A DNA stretch of 37,237 nucleotides from Bacteroidia bacterium (GTDB taxonomy: Bacteria > Bacteroidota > Ignavibacteria > UBA10030). Made by a program: the position numbers and the translations under genes. Shown piece by piece: positions 1 through 10,539 of this stretch (within the stretch, counting starts at the first letter, position 1; every line of letters starts with the position of its first letter). Under the pieces are notes generated by a model. It was given only the letters and a program-made list of their open reading frames with translations. It was not told the DNA's origin and made no database searches. The stretch spans positions 1 to 37,237 of the forward strand of contig BQML01000047.1 of assembly GCA_022180565.1 (NCBI GenBank), read 5' to 3'.

Positions 1-387
1 ATGACGGAGTACATCCTCATGGCCGTTTCCATCGGTTTGGCCGTTGCGGGCATTTTGGCCGGCCGTATTCTGTATCTGAGACGCCGCGAGGTGGGCGAAG
101 ACTGGCAGAAGCGATTTGCTCGGCTGTACAGACGTTTGTGGAATAAGAACTACGTCGATGAACTCTATAAGGCCGTCATCGTCCGTCCCACGGTGAATCT
201 CTCCGAGCGCTTGCTGTGGAAATGGTTCGACGTGGGAATCATCGACGGCTTCGTGAACGGATCGGCGGCCCTGACTGCAAAGCTTGGTGAGTGGATCCGG
301 CGGATGCAGACAGGCGTGGCACAGGCGTACGCAACAGTTTTCCTCGCAGGCATTCTCCTGGTTGTCACATGGCTCCTTTTCCGATAG
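1..387 (+). CDS. nuoL: NADH-quinone oxidoreductase subunit L, 3' end (partial)
   Basis: This is the C-terminal 128 residues of the proton-pumping membrane subunit NuoL of respiratory complex I; the gene starts before the window, so the Met at base 1 is probably internal. A hydrophobic segment at residues 4-25 is followed by a basic amphipathic stretch (about residues 27-100, rich in Arg, Lys and Trp) and a last membrane helix at about 107-127. This matches the long lateral helix and final transmembrane helix that mark the NuoL C terminus and separate it from NuoM and NuoN. The stop lies 10 bases before nuoM, so the two are in one operon. Identity is by resemblance and context. Confidence 0.9.
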   Translation: MTEYILMAVSIGLAVAGILAGRILYLRRREVGEDWQKRFARLYRRLWNKNYVDELYKAVIVRPTVNLSERLLWKWFDVGIIDGFVNGSAALTAKLGEWIRRMQTGVAQAYATVFLAGILLVVTWLLFR

Positions 388-397
388 GCCTAAGATC

Positions 398-1981
398 ATG
401 ATTGAGCAATACTTGCTGAGCCTGGCCATTTTTTCCCCCATTGCGGGAGTGATCGCATTGTTCCTTGTGCGTCCCGAAAGGACCGGGCTCGTGAAATGGA
501 CGGGACTTGTCACGTCCCTGGTGACGTTCTTGCTTTCCCTGGTGCTTTTCTTCCGATTCGACCCGGAAATGGCGGGATTCCAGTTTTCAGAGTCCGCCGT
601 GTGGATCGAGTCGCTCAACATTGGCTATCGAATCGGGATCGACGGCATTTCCCTCCTGTTGATCGTCTTGACCGCTTTTCTCACACCCATAGCTCTTCTA
701 GGAACCTGGAATTCCGTGACCCAGCGGCTGAAAGAATATACCATGATGGTGCTGCTGCTCGAGGTCGGAATGACAGGAGTGTTCGCGGCCCTGGATTTGT
801 TTCTCTTCTACGTTTTCTGGGAAGCCATGCTGATCCCCATGTACTTCATCATCGGTATTTGGGGTGGACAGGAGCGGATTTATGCTGCGATAAAATTTTT
901 CCTCTTTACCCTCTTTGGCAGTTTGCTCATGCTTGTGGCCATTCTGGCCCTTGGATATCAAGCCTCCATTGCTCCCGAGGGGGTCTTCACGACCGACCTC
1001 CTTCGACTTTATGAGATAGGACCGACTCTCCCTGCCACGGTCCAACTCTGGATGTTCCTGGCCTTTGCCTTGAGTTTCGCCATCAAAGTACCCCTGTTTC
1101 CGCTCCACACCTGGCTTCCTGACGCGCACGTGCAGGCGCCCACGGCCGGGAGCGTCATTTTGGCCGGTGTTCTTTTGAAGATGGGGACTTACGGCTTCAT
1201 CAGATTCTGCCTGCCTCTTTTCCCGGAAGCATCAATTGCCGCTGCTCCATGGATGTCTGCGCTGGCCGTTATCGGCATCTTGTACGGCGGCCTGGTTGCG
1301 ATGGTACAGACGGACATGAAAAAGCTGGTGGCGTATTCGTCTGTCGCGCATCTCGGATTTGTCGTGTTGGGGATTTTTTCCATGACCGAAGAGGGGATGC
1401 AGGGGGCGGTCATTCAGATGGTTAATCACGGGCTCTCCACCGGGGCACTGTTTCTTCTGGTGGGAATGATCTACGACCGTGCGCACACAAGGATGATTTC
1501 GGAGTTCGGCGGGGTGGCCCATGTGATGCCGGTGTTCGCGGTGTTTCTGATGATCGTCAGTCTCTCTTCGATCGGGTTGCCCGGGCTGAACGGCTTTGTG
1601 GGTGAATTCCTCGTGCTCCTGGGGTCGTTCAATTCCGACGTGCTTGGAACGAAGGTTTTCGCTGTTGTTGCGACCACGGGTGTCGTGATCGCTGCGATCT
1701 ATCTCTTATGGATGTACCAGCGGGTGATATTTGGACCGGTCCGGGAAGAAGGGAGGTATCATGGGCAGGCGCTCAAGGATCTTAATCTCCGGGAGAGCAC
1801 GACGCTCGCTGTGATCGTGGTGCTTATCGTTTGGATCGGCATCTATCCGTCGACATTCATGTCCAGGTCGGGACCTGCGTCACGCGCCGTTGTGAAAAAG
1901 ATTGAGCAAGTGCGAAGCGGGTCGGGGTCTGAACTCGCCCGCTCTTCGGAAGCAATCCGAACATCCCCCCCTCAACCGTAG
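398..1981 (+). CDS. nuoM: NADH-quinone oxidoreductase subunit M
   Basis: Membrane subunit of complex I, one of three antiporter-like proton channels. The 527-residue protein is hydrophobic throughout. The two residues essential for pumping in the family are visible: Glu142 in an FWE motif and Lys230 in AIKVPLFPLHTWLPDAH, at nearly the E. coli positions (144 and 234). The start at 398 follows nuoL by 10 bases; an earlier in-frame start at 284 would overlap nuoL and adds non-family sequence. The last 40 or so residues form a Ser/Arg-rich polar tail beyond the usual final helix. The next gene, an NhaD antiporter rather than nuoN, is unusual. Confidence 0.96.
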   Translation: MIEQYLLSLAIFSPIAGVIALFLVRPERTGLVKWTGLVTSLVTFLLSLVLFFRFDPEMAGFQFSESAVWIESLNIGYRIGIDGISLLLIVLTAFLTPIALLGTWNSVTQRLKEYTMMVLLLEVGMTGVFAALDLFLFYVFWEAMLIPMYFIIGIWGGQERIYAAIKFFLFTLFGSLLMLVAILALGYQASIAPEGVFTTDLLRLYEIGPTLPATVQLWMFLAFALSFAIKVPLFPLHTWLPDAHVQAPTAGSVILAGVLLKMGTYGFIRFCLPLFPEASIAAAPWMSALAVIGILYGGLVAMVQTDMKKLVAYSSVAHLGFVVLGIFSMTEEGMQGAVIQMVNHGLSTGALFLLVGMIYDRAHTRMISEFGGVAHVMPVFAVFLMIVSLSSIGLPGLNGFVGEFLVLLGSFNSDVLGTKVFAVVATTGVVIAAIYLLWMYQRVIFGPVREEGRYHGQALKDLNLRESTTLAVIVVLIVWIGIYPSTFMSRSGPASRAVVKKIEQVRSGSGSELARSSEAIRTSPPQP

Positions 1982-1994
1982 AGTGACCTCGAAT

Positions 1995-3425
1995 ATGCAA
2001 CCAGGAATGAAACGGAACCTTTTGATCTTCGGAGCGGTGGCAGTCGTTTTGGCCGCAGGGCTTAACGCGGCGGAAGGGATGATCTCTGGATTAGAGATCA
2101 AACCTGTCGAGGGCTGGCTTGTGATTCCGTTTGTCCTCCTGCTTGGCGCGATCGCCGTTATGCCCTTTATCTCTCGGCATTGGTGGGAGCATCACTATCC
2201 GAAGGTCTCCCTGGTGCTGGGCGCGTTGGTTGTTGCATACTATATCTTCGTCCTCGATAACATCCCAAGGCTTCTGCTGACATCCCATGAGTATATCAGC
2301 TTCATCGCTCTCATCGGCTCCCTGTTTGTGGTCTCCGGCGGAATTCATCTCGATATTCGCGGGAAATCAGCTCCGTACGAGAACGTTGCACTGTTAGGTT
2401 TGGGAGCAGTGATTGCAAATTTCCTCGGCACGACCGGGGCCTCCATGCTGCTGATCCGACCTTTTCTCCGGATCAATCGGTTCAGGATCAAGGCCTACCA
2501 CGTCGTATTTTTTATCTTCATCGTGAGCAATGTCGGCGGTGCTTTGACCCCGATCGGCGATCCGCCGCTTTTCCTCGGCTATCTAAAAGGCGTACCGTTC
2601 TTCTGGGTGGTCGGTCGGGTGTGGCACATCTGGGCTCTGACCATCGGAGCGCTTCTTCTTATTTTTTACCTTGTTGACGTAAGGGAGTTCCGAAAGATAC
2701 CGGTCTCATCTCAACAACAGGCCAAGAGGCCGGACGAGCCGCGATTCACGGGTCTTCACAATATCGCCTTTCTCGCCGTAATCCTGGGGGCTGTGTTCAT
2801 TTCGCACCCTGTGATGCTCAGGGAAATTATCATGGGAGCAGCGGCATTTGCCTCGTACTATACAACAAGAGCCGAGATCCATACAAAGAATGAATTTAAC
2901 TTCATTCCGATCAAAGAAGTGGCGATCCTCTTCGCGGGGATCTTTGCGACGATGATCCCGGCCCTCGACTGGCTCGAGCTGAATGCGGAAACATTGGGGA
3001 TTGTAACACCAGCACAGTACTATTGGGGTACTGGTGTTCTCTCGAGTTTTCTGGACAATGCGCCCACGTATCTGAATTTTCTCACAGCCGCGTTCGGCCT
3101 TCACGGAGCAAGCGTTGACAATCTCCAGCATATGCATGCCATGCTCGGCATCTCGTCTCCGGAGTCCCTCGGCCTTGCCGTACCGCTGATCGAGGGTGCA
3201 AAGGCGATCACGGCCGAGTCCTGGAAATACGTCCAGGCGGTCTCTATCTCGGCTGTGTTCTTCGGTGCATGCACCTACATCGGGAACGGGCCGAACTTCA
3301 TGGTGAAATCGATCGCCGAGCAGGCCAGGGTCGAGTGCCCGAGCTTCTTCGGCTATGTGGCAAAATATACGATTCCGATTCTGATTCCCCTCTATGCCCT
3401 CGTCTGGATTCTTTTCTTCAGATAA
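1995..3425 (+). CDS. nhaD: NhaD-type sodium:proton antiporter inside the nuo operon
   Basis: Predicted 476-residue inner-membrane antiporter exchanging Na+ for H+, of the NhaD branch of the ion transporter superfamily. Diagnostic motifs are SNVGGALTPIGDPPLF (about 177-192), FLDNAPTYLNFL (about 352-363) and YIGNGPNFMVK (about 428-438), the re-entrant-loop motifs of this family, with about a dozen hydrophobic segments. The start ATG at 1995 lies 13 bases after nuoM; Met5 at 2007 is an alternative, and a longer frame from 1902 only overlaps nuoM. I recall an nhaD homologue reported among the complex I genes of Rhodothermus marinus, so this placement is not unique. Substrate and direction are inferred from the family. 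Confidence 0.88.
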   Translation: MQPGMKRNLLIFGAVAVVLAAGLNAAEGMISGLEIKPVEGWLVIPFVLLLGAIAVMPFISRHWWEHHYPKVSLVLGALVVAYYIFVLDNIPRLLLTSHEYISFIALIGSLFVVSGGIHLDIRGKSAPYENVALLGLGAVIANFLGTTGASMLLIRPFLRINRFRIKAYHVVFFIFIVSNVGGALTPIGDPPLFLGYLKGVPFFWVVGRVWHIWALTIGALLLIFYLVDVREFRKIPVSSQQQAKRPDEPRFTGLHNIAFLAVILGAVFISHPVMLREIIMGAAAFASYYTTRAEIHTKNEFNFIPIKEVAILFAGIFATMIPALDWLELNAETLGIVTPAQYYWGTGVLSSFLDNAPTYLNFLTAAFGLHGASVDNLQHMHAMLGISSPESLGLAVPLIEGAKAITAESWKYVQAVSISAVFFGACTYIGNGPNFMVKSIAEQARVECPSFFGYVAKYTIPILIPLYALVWILFFR

Positions 3426-3441
3426 CAGGAGACCTCGTTTC

Positions 3442-4851
3442 ATGGCCATTTCACGCATTCCGCAGACCTCTCTTCTGTTTGTGTTGCTCCTTCTTACTGC
3501 TGCGATGGTGCTTGGCGGCTTTGGACCAGCTCAGCCGGATCCGGAACACGCCGCATCGGCCGGCCATCAGGATCCGGTGGCTCCCGTCCTCCTCGCCCTG
3601 ACCGTTCTCCTCGTATGTGCGAAGGTCGGTGGCGAGCTCTTTGAGAGGCTCGGTCAGCCCGCGGTGCTCGGGGAACTGATCTTCGGTGTCATTCTGGGAA
3701 ACCTCGTTCTGGTCAACCTTCAGTGGGATTTCTTCGGTCCCCTGCGAACCGATCATATCACAGAGCAATGGGCCTACGCGATCGATATCCTGGCTCGCAT
3801 TGGCGTTATTCTGCTTTTGTTCGAAGTCGGATTGGAATCCAGCGTGGCGGAAATGCGGAAGGTTGGTGCCTCATCGTTCCTCGTTGCGACCGTCGGCGTC
3901 ATCGCCCCGTTTGCTCTCGGCTACTTTGCGAGCGCTACCTTCATCAAAGAAGTGCCTCCTGTCATTCTGGCAATGAACGCGAACTTCGATCTCAGCAATA
4001 TTCATATCTTCATCGGTGCCACTCTGTGCGCGACCAGTGTGGGTATTACGGCACGAGTGCTGAAGGATTTGGGAAAATTGCAGACAAAGGAAGCGAAAAT
4101 CGTCTTGGGGGCGGCTGTGATCGACGATGTGATGGGATTGATCATTCTTGCCGTGGCAGCGGGCATCATTGTGGCGGCAGAAACGGGCGTGCCGATGGAA
4201 TTTGCTGAAGTCGTGAAAATCACCGGCGTCGCGCTGGGGTTCCTCGTCGGTGCCATCGTGATCGGTCTGACGGTCGTGCCCAGGATTCTGAAGAAAATTG
4301 CTGTTCTCCGCACTCACGGCATCATGCTGATTTCTGCACTTCTCTTCTGCTTTCTCTTTGCGTACCTTGCCAATGCCGCCGGCCTTGCGGCGATCGTCGG
4401 TGCATTTGCAGCGGGTTTGATTCTGGAAGAAGTGCATTTTACGGAGTTTCGCGAGGAAAAACATCTGCACGACCTGCTGACTCCCGTTACGACATTTCTC
4501 GTCCCCATCTTCTTCGTCGTGATGGGCATCCAGGTGCGGCTTGAGACGTTTCTGAATCCGAGCGTCCTTGGACTTGCCCTGGCGCTGAGTGTCGCGGCAT
4601 TCATCGGCAAACAGGTCTGCGGTCTCGCCGTGGTGGACAAGGGGCTTGACCGCCTTTCGGTGGGGTTGGGAATGGTACCCCGCGGCGAAGTTGGACTGAT
4701 CTTTGCGAGCATCGGAAAAGGATTGGGGGTTGTGGATGATGCAATCTTCTCGGCGATCGTGATCATGGTGATTGTGACGACGCTGATGACGCCGCCGCTC
4801 CTCAAGTTCTCGCTGGCCCGGTGGGAACGGCGTAGACCCGCGGAGGCATGA
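3442..4851 (+). CDS. CPA2-family cation:proton antiporter (Kef/NapA-like)
   Basis: Second antiporter in the nuo operon: 469 residues with about 13 hydrophobic segments of the monovalent cation:proton antiporter-2 family. The ion-binding Asp pair is at 228-229 (AVIDDVMGL), and the early LGQPAVLGELIFGVILGN motif marks the first core helices. Residues 9-27 form an extra hydrophobic segment followed by a short polar Pro/His stretch, resembling a signal sequence ahead of the usual core. There is no RCK/TrkA-N domain after the membrane part, so it is less like a KefB/C potassium channel and more like NapA-type Na+/H+ exchangers. A good ribosome site (AGGAGACC) precedes the ATG, and the gene ends 3 bases before nuoN. 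Whether it carries Na+ or K+ cannot be told. Confidence 0.88.
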   Translation: MAISRIPQTSLLFVLLLLTAAMVLGGFGPAQPDPEHAASAGHQDPVAPVLLALTVLLVCAKVGGELFERLGQPAVLGELIFGVILGNLVLVNLQWDFFGPLRTDHITEQWAYAIDILARIGVILLLFEVGLESSVAEMRKVGASSFLVATVGVIAPFALGYFASATFIKEVPPVILAMNANFDLSNIHIFIGATLCATSVGITARVLKDLGKLQTKEAKIVLGAAVIDDVMGLIILAVAAGIIVAAETGVPMEFAEVVKITGVALGFLVGAIVIGLTVVPRILKKIAVLRTHGIMLISALLFCFLFAYLANAAGLAAIVGAFAAGLILEEVHFTEFREEKHLHDLLTPVTTFLVPIFFVVMGIQVRLETFLNPSVLGLALALSVAAFIGKQVCGLAVVDKGLDRLSVGLGMVPRGEVGLIFASIGKGLGVVDDAIFSAIVIMVIVTTLMTPPLLKFSLARWERRRPAEA

Positions 4852-4854
4852 TCA

Positions 4855-6282
4855 ATGAATGAATTCCGTTTGTCCGATCTCTGGATCATCGCTCCATTTC
4901 TGGCGGTCGTGCTCACAAGCATGGCCGTGTTGATCCTTGAAGGCATTCGCCGGAACAATGCAACGGCGTCCTATGCAACGAGCATCACGGGATTGGTGAC
5001 CGCCCTGGGCCTGACGGCGGCGACGTACGGGTCCGCAGACAGCGGCTTTCGAGACATGGTAAGCCAGGGAGCCTTTGCAACCTACTTTTCAGGGTTGTTC
5101 ATCGTTGTCGGTCTTCTTACGATCGTCGTCTCCCGCGGTTATCTCCGGCGACAGAGATGGCAGCACGGCGAGTATTATGCGCTGATTCTGTCCGCCGTTT
5201 CCGGTATGATTCTGATGGCTTCAGGAACGGATTTGATTGTGATTTTCCTGGGCATCGAATTGATGTCGCTTGCCTTCTATGTTCTTGCAGGGTTTTTCAG
5301 AACGAAGGCCTCTTCCAATGAATCAGCGCTGAAGTATTTTCTGCTGGGTGCATTTGCCACGGGGTTCTTGCTGTACGGGGTTGCATTGTTGTACGGTGTC
5401 ACCGGAAGCACCAACCTGGCGGTTATTTCATCCAAGGCCGGATCGCTGGGAGGAGACCCTCTCTTTCTCCTTGGAGTGGGCATGATTGTCATAGCGCTGG
5501 GATTCAAGGTCGCGGCGGTGCCGTTCCATATGTGGGCCCCCGACGTATACGAGGGCGCCCCGACGGCGGTGACGGGATTCATGGCTACGGCGGGGAAAGC
5601 CGCTGCCTTCGCCGCGTTTGGATCTGTCTTTCTCAAAGGACTGGCTTTCACCGGCACGGATGTGAACCTGCTCCTGGCCATCCTGGCCGCGTTGTCGATG
5701 GTTGTCGGCAATATCACAGCTGTTGTACAGAACAACATCAAGCGAATGCTCGCTTACTCGAGCGTGGCTCATGCAGGATACATCCTCGCCGGTGTTGCCG
5801 CAGGAAATGCCGACGGTCAGACAGGCATGATGTTCTATGTCGGAGCGTATGCCTTCATGACGCTGGGAGCGTTCACCATCGTGGGCATGCTGGAGGGGGT
5901 CGATGGACAAGGGCTGACGTATGGCGATTATACCGGGTTGAGCGGGCGACATCCGGCGGCGGCCTTTCTGATGGCAGTGTTCATGTTTTCCCTTGCGGGA
6001 ATTCCTCCGCTCGCCGGTTTCTTCGGAAAGTATTACGTGTTTCTTGCTGCTGTGGAGGCCGGCATGACATGGCTTGCCGTGATCGGTGTTCTGACGAGCC
6101 TCGTTTCCGTGTACTACTACCTCAGGCTTGTCGTCGAGATGTACTTCCGTGAACCCGCCACGGGACCCGACTCTCATCCAGCGCCCGGTTCGATGGCGAT
6201 CGCGGCGCTTTCAGCCTACGCCGTCGTCCAGTTGGGAATCTATCCATCAATCCTCTTGAACCTGATCAACGGTCGGATTTGA
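4855..6282 (+). CDS. nuoN: NADH-quinone oxidoreductase subunit N
   Basis: Third antiporter-like membrane subunit of complex I, 475 residues. The conserved pumping residues are Glu135 (FLGIELMSLAFYVL) and Lys218 (GFKVAAVPFHMWAPDVYEGAPT), close to E. coli NuoN positions 133 and 217. The start is 3 bases after the CPA2 antiporter stop, so the antiporters and nuoN are translated from one message. It ends the nuo block; the following gene is unrelated to respiration in mechanism although it also concerns NAD(P)H. Confidence 0.96.
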   Translation: MNEFRLSDLWIIAPFLAVVLTSMAVLILEGIRRNNATASYATSITGLVTALGLTAATYGSADSGFRDMVSQGAFATYFSGLFIVVGLLTIVVSRGYLRRQRWQHGEYYALILSAVSGMILMASGTDLIVIFLGIELMSLAFYVLAGFFRTKASSNESALKYFLLGAFATGFLLYGVALLYGVTGSTNLAVISSKAGSLGGDPLFLLGVGMIVIALGFKVAAVPFHMWAPDVYEGAPTAVTGFMATAGKAAAFAAFGSVFLKGLAFTGTDVNLLLAILAALSMVVGNITAVVQNNIKRMLAYSSVAHAGYILAGVAAGNADGQTGMMFYVGAYAFMTLGAFTIVGMLEGVDGQGLTYGDYTGLSGRHPAAAFLMAVFMFSLAGIPPLAGFFGKYYVFLAAVEAGMTWLAVIGVLTSLVSVYYYLRLVVEMYFREPATGPDSHPAPGSMAIAALSAYAVVQLGIYPSILLNLINGRI

Positions 6283-6293
6283 TCGCCACGCCC

Positions 6294-7850
6294 ATGAGAA
6301 TCGTTCTTTCGACGGAGGAAATGGCCGAATGTGACAGGGAGGCGATGAGGGCGTTTGGGATTTCCGGCCAGATCCTCATGGAGAACGCAGGAGCCGGAAT
6401 TGCACGCTGGCTGAGCGATCGCTTTGCTCCGATAAAAGATAAGACCGTCTGCATCTTTTCGGGAAAAGGAAACAACGGCGGCGATGGTTTCGTTGTCGCG
6501 CGGCATCTGGCCAATGCGGGGGCCAGGGTCCATGTGTTTGTCTGGTCGCGCTCCCAACGGGGCGATGCGGCAAAGAATTTCGATATTCTCAGGCGCTTTA
6601 GCCGGGCAGCGCCGGACGAAGTGTCGATCGCTCCTGCATCACCCTCCAAGTATTCCTCCCTGCGTCCCGACCTCATTATCGATTCCGTGTTTGGCACTGG
6701 ATTTTCGGGGGCGGTCAAACCCGAATACCGGAAAGTGCTTCAGTGGATGAATGCTCAATCAGTTCCCCGTATCGCCGTTGACATTCCGTCGGGAGTGAAC
6801 GGCACCACGGGCAAAGCTGATCGCGACAGCATAAGAGCGACGGTGACGTTGACTCTTGGAACTGTGAAGAGAGGATTGCTGTGTAACGAGGGACGGGATC
6901 GGAGCGGCGAAATTCATGTTATCGATATAGGAATTCCCCGGAGCGTGTTTCTGGGGAGGAAGCCGCAGACATTCTTGATGGAAATGAGCGATGTCAAAAC
7001 TGTCATGCCCGCGAGGGCATCTACGGTGCATAAGTATGGCGTAGGCAAAGTATTCGTGCTGGCCGGTTCGACGGGTTATACCGGCGCAGCGGCTCTCACA
7101 ACCCGCGCCGCGCTCCGCTCCGGTGCCGGAGCCGTCGTACTTGGAACACCATCCTCGGTGTACCCCGTTCTGGCAAGAGTTGTGACTGAAGCGATCGTCG
7201 TTCCCTTGCCTTCGACACAAGATGGATCCCTTTCGCTGGAAGCAGAAGCTGCTGTTCTCGAGCGGATGGAATGGGCGGACGTGTGCGTTGTGGGTCCCGG
7301 ACTTTCTCGGAACAACGAGACATCGGCGCTGGTGCGATCTGTGTTGAGGAAGGCGCGAGGGAGGATTGTCGCGGACGCTGATGCTTTGAACATCCTTGGC
7401 CGGGATTGGACCAAAACATTGAAACGGTCGTCTGCAAGCTTTGTTTTGACGCCCCATGCCGGCGAGGCATCGAGACTCCTGGGCATCACGTCAGAGGATA
7501 TCGAAGAACACCGTGTGGATGTCGCCAGGGAAGCTGCACGACGTTTTGATGCAACGTTCGTTCTCAAGGGTGCCCCCACAGCGACGGCATCTCCCAACGG
7601 CACCGTGTTCCTGAATTCCACAGGAAATCCAGGAATGGCCACCGTTGGAGCAGGGGATGTGCTCGCGGGAATTATCGGTGCGCTGTGGGCTCAGGGGATG
7701 GAACGTTCGTCAGCGGCGTGGGCAGGCGTATACCTGCACGGCTTGGCCGGGGACCTGGCCGCAACCCGCCTTGGAGAGAAGAGTCTTGTGGCCGGAGATC
7801 TGATCGACGTTCTTCCGGCCGCCTTTCGTCAGGTAGAGGTGGGCATGTGA
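6294..7850 (+). CDS. nnr: Bifunctional NAD(P)H-hydrate epimerase/dehydratase
   Basis: Repairs damaged NADH and NADPH hydrates: the N-terminal YjeF domain (about 1-215) epimerises R and S hydrates, and the C-terminal carbohydrate-kinase-like domain (about 235-510) dehydrates them using ADP or ATP. Visible motifs are GKGNNGGDGFVVARHL and VDIPSGVNG in the first domain, LTPHAGEASRLLG and the anion-hole-like GAGDVLAGIIGAL in the second. Full-length fusion of 518 residues as in E. coli. I chose ATG 6294; a TTG at 6279 overlapping the nuoN stop by 4 bases (TTGA) is possible. Sitting just after complex I genes, it may be co-transcribed with them. Confidence 0.93.
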   Translation: MRIVLSTEEMAECDREAMRAFGISGQILMENAGAGIARWLSDRFAPIKDKTVCIFSGKGNNGGDGFVVARHLANAGARVHVFVWSRSQRGDAAKNFDILRRFSRAAPDEVSIAPASPSKYSSLRPDLIIDSVFGTGFSGAVKPEYRKVLQWMNAQSVPRIAVDIPSGVNGTTGKADRDSIRATVTLTLGTVKRGLLCNEGRDRSGEIHVIDIGIPRSVFLGRKPQTFLMEMSDVKTVMPARASTVHKYGVGKVFVLAGSTGYTGAAALTTRAALRSGAGAVVLGTPSSVYPVLARVVTEAIVVPLPSTQDGSLSLEAEAAVLERMEWADVCVVGPGLSRNNETSALVRSVLRKARGRIVADADALNILGRDWTKTLKRSSASFVLTPHAGEASRLLGITSEDIEEHRVDVAREAARRFDATFVLKGAPTATASPNGTVFLNSTGNPGMATVGAGDVLAGIIGALWAQGMERSSAAWAGVYLHGLAGDLAATRLGEKSLVAGDLIDVLPAAFRQVEVGM

Positions 7851-8257
7851 ACGGGTTTGTCCGGTATCAGCTTCCGGTAGTTCTCTGGATCCTTGCCATC
7901 TTTGCCCTCTCGTCGATCCCGACGCTCCCTCAGGTCAAGTTCTTCATCAGCCCCGACAAGCTGGGACACATGGGAATCTATTTTGTGCTGTGCCTGTTAT
8001 GGAAGAGAGCGCTCCTTCACCAGCGAAGATTCCCCCTGCTGGCTCGGCAGGCAACGGCATTTGCGTTCTTTTTTACCGTTGTTTACGGGACGGCGCTCGA
8101 GGCGTACCAAATGCTCGTTCCGAATCGTTTTGCAGATGTCTATGATGCACTCGCCAACACGCTCGGTGCAGGCATGTATGCGGGGTGGAGCTTCTGGCGA
8201 TGGGCGAAAAATAGAAGGGAGGAGGAGAGCAGCGATCCGGGGAAGAGATTGACATAG
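7847..8257 (+). CDS. VanZ-like family membrane protein
   Basis: A 136-residue protein with four hydrophobic segments (about 7-23, 37-52, 66-84 and 105-121). Family signatures are DKLGHMGIYFVLC and the E-x-Y-Q, P-N-R, D-V-Y-D-A-L-A-N-T-L-G-A series, as in VanZ-like (teicoplanin-resistance-related) proteins of unknown biochemical role. The GTG start overlaps the stop of the previous gene (GTGA) and is preceded by an AGAGGTGG ribosome site, so translation is probably coupled. The charged C-terminal tail (about 122-136) is shared with the tonB promoter, whose -35 element lies in its last codons. Function beyond membrane protein is unknown. Confidence 0.85.
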   Translation: MNGFVRYQLPVVLWILAIFALSSIPTLPQVKFFISPDKLGHMGIYFVLCLLWKRALLHQRRFPLLARQATAFAFFFTVVYGTALEAYQMLVPNRFADVYDALANTLGAGMYAGWSFWRWAKNRREEESSDPGKRLT

Positions 8258-8277
8258 GCGTGAATTCTCCCTATATT
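8249..8277 (+). promoter_or_regulatory. Promoter for tonB
   Basis: TTGACA at 8249-8254, a 17-base spacer, and TATATT at 8272-8277: a near-consensus housekeeping promoter. It starts in the last codons of the VanZ gene and would give a transcript beginning near 8284, about 25 bases before the tonB ATG. This separates tonB from the upstream genes. Confidence 0.75.
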
Positions 8278-8309
8278 TTTTCCAGTTCATCAATTCAAGG
8301 ACGATCAGC

Positions 8310-10201
<1,892 letters not shown>

Positions 10202-10203
<2 letters not shown>

Positions 10204-10207
10204 GAGG
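10202..10207 (+). promoter_or_regulatory. Ribosome binding site deciding the yajC TTG start
   Basis: A perfect AGGAGG at 10202-10207 sits 5 bases before TTG 10213, overlapping the tgt stop codon. The next in-frame ATG (10237) has no comparable site, so TTG is the better start. Confidence 0.7.
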
Positions 10208-10212
10208 TTCCA

Positions 10213-10527
10213 TTGATCGATTTCATCGCTTTGTTCATGCAACCCCAGCAAGGGGATGGAGGGTCCGGTATCACCAGTACCCTCATCATGTTCGGCTTGA
10301 TCTTCCTTATTTTTTATTTCATGATCATTCGCCCCCAGCAGAAGCGCCAGAAGGAAAGACAGAAAATGCTTGATGCCATCAAGAAGGGCGACAAGGTGAT
10401 TACGGCGGGGGGAGTTCATGGAACGGTGGTTGGTGTGGAGGACAAGACGATCCTCGTGCAAATCGCCGACAACGTCAAGGTGAAGGTGGAGCGCGGTTCC
10501 GTTGCATCGGTTGTGGGAGAATCCTGA
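10213..10527 (+). CDS. yajC: Preprotein translocase subunit YajC
   Basis: Small accessory subunit of the SecDF-YajC complex that assists protein export. The 104-residue protein has one membrane helix (about 24-38) followed by the typical IIRPQQKRQKERQKM basic stretch and a soluble domain containing GDKVITAGGVHGTVVGV. The start is TTG, chosen for the AGGAGG site 5 bases upstream. SecD and SecF, often the next genes, are absent here; ribBA follows instead. Confidence 0.93.
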   Translation: MIDFIALFMQPQQGDGGSGITSTLIMFGLIFLIFYFMIIRPQQKRQKERQKMLDAIKKGDKVITAGGVHGTVVGVEDKTILVQIADNVKVKVERGSVASVVGES

Positions 10528-10539
10528 GAAAAGGACACC

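Noticed and set aside
3431..3600. Frameshift at the N terminus of the CPA2 antiporter
   Set aside because: The extra hydrophobic segment is in frame with a good ribosome site and a continuous open frame, so it is an extension and not an error.
10528..10539. FMN riboswitch before ribBA
   Set aside because: Only 12 bases separate yajC and ribBA, too short for the aptamer.
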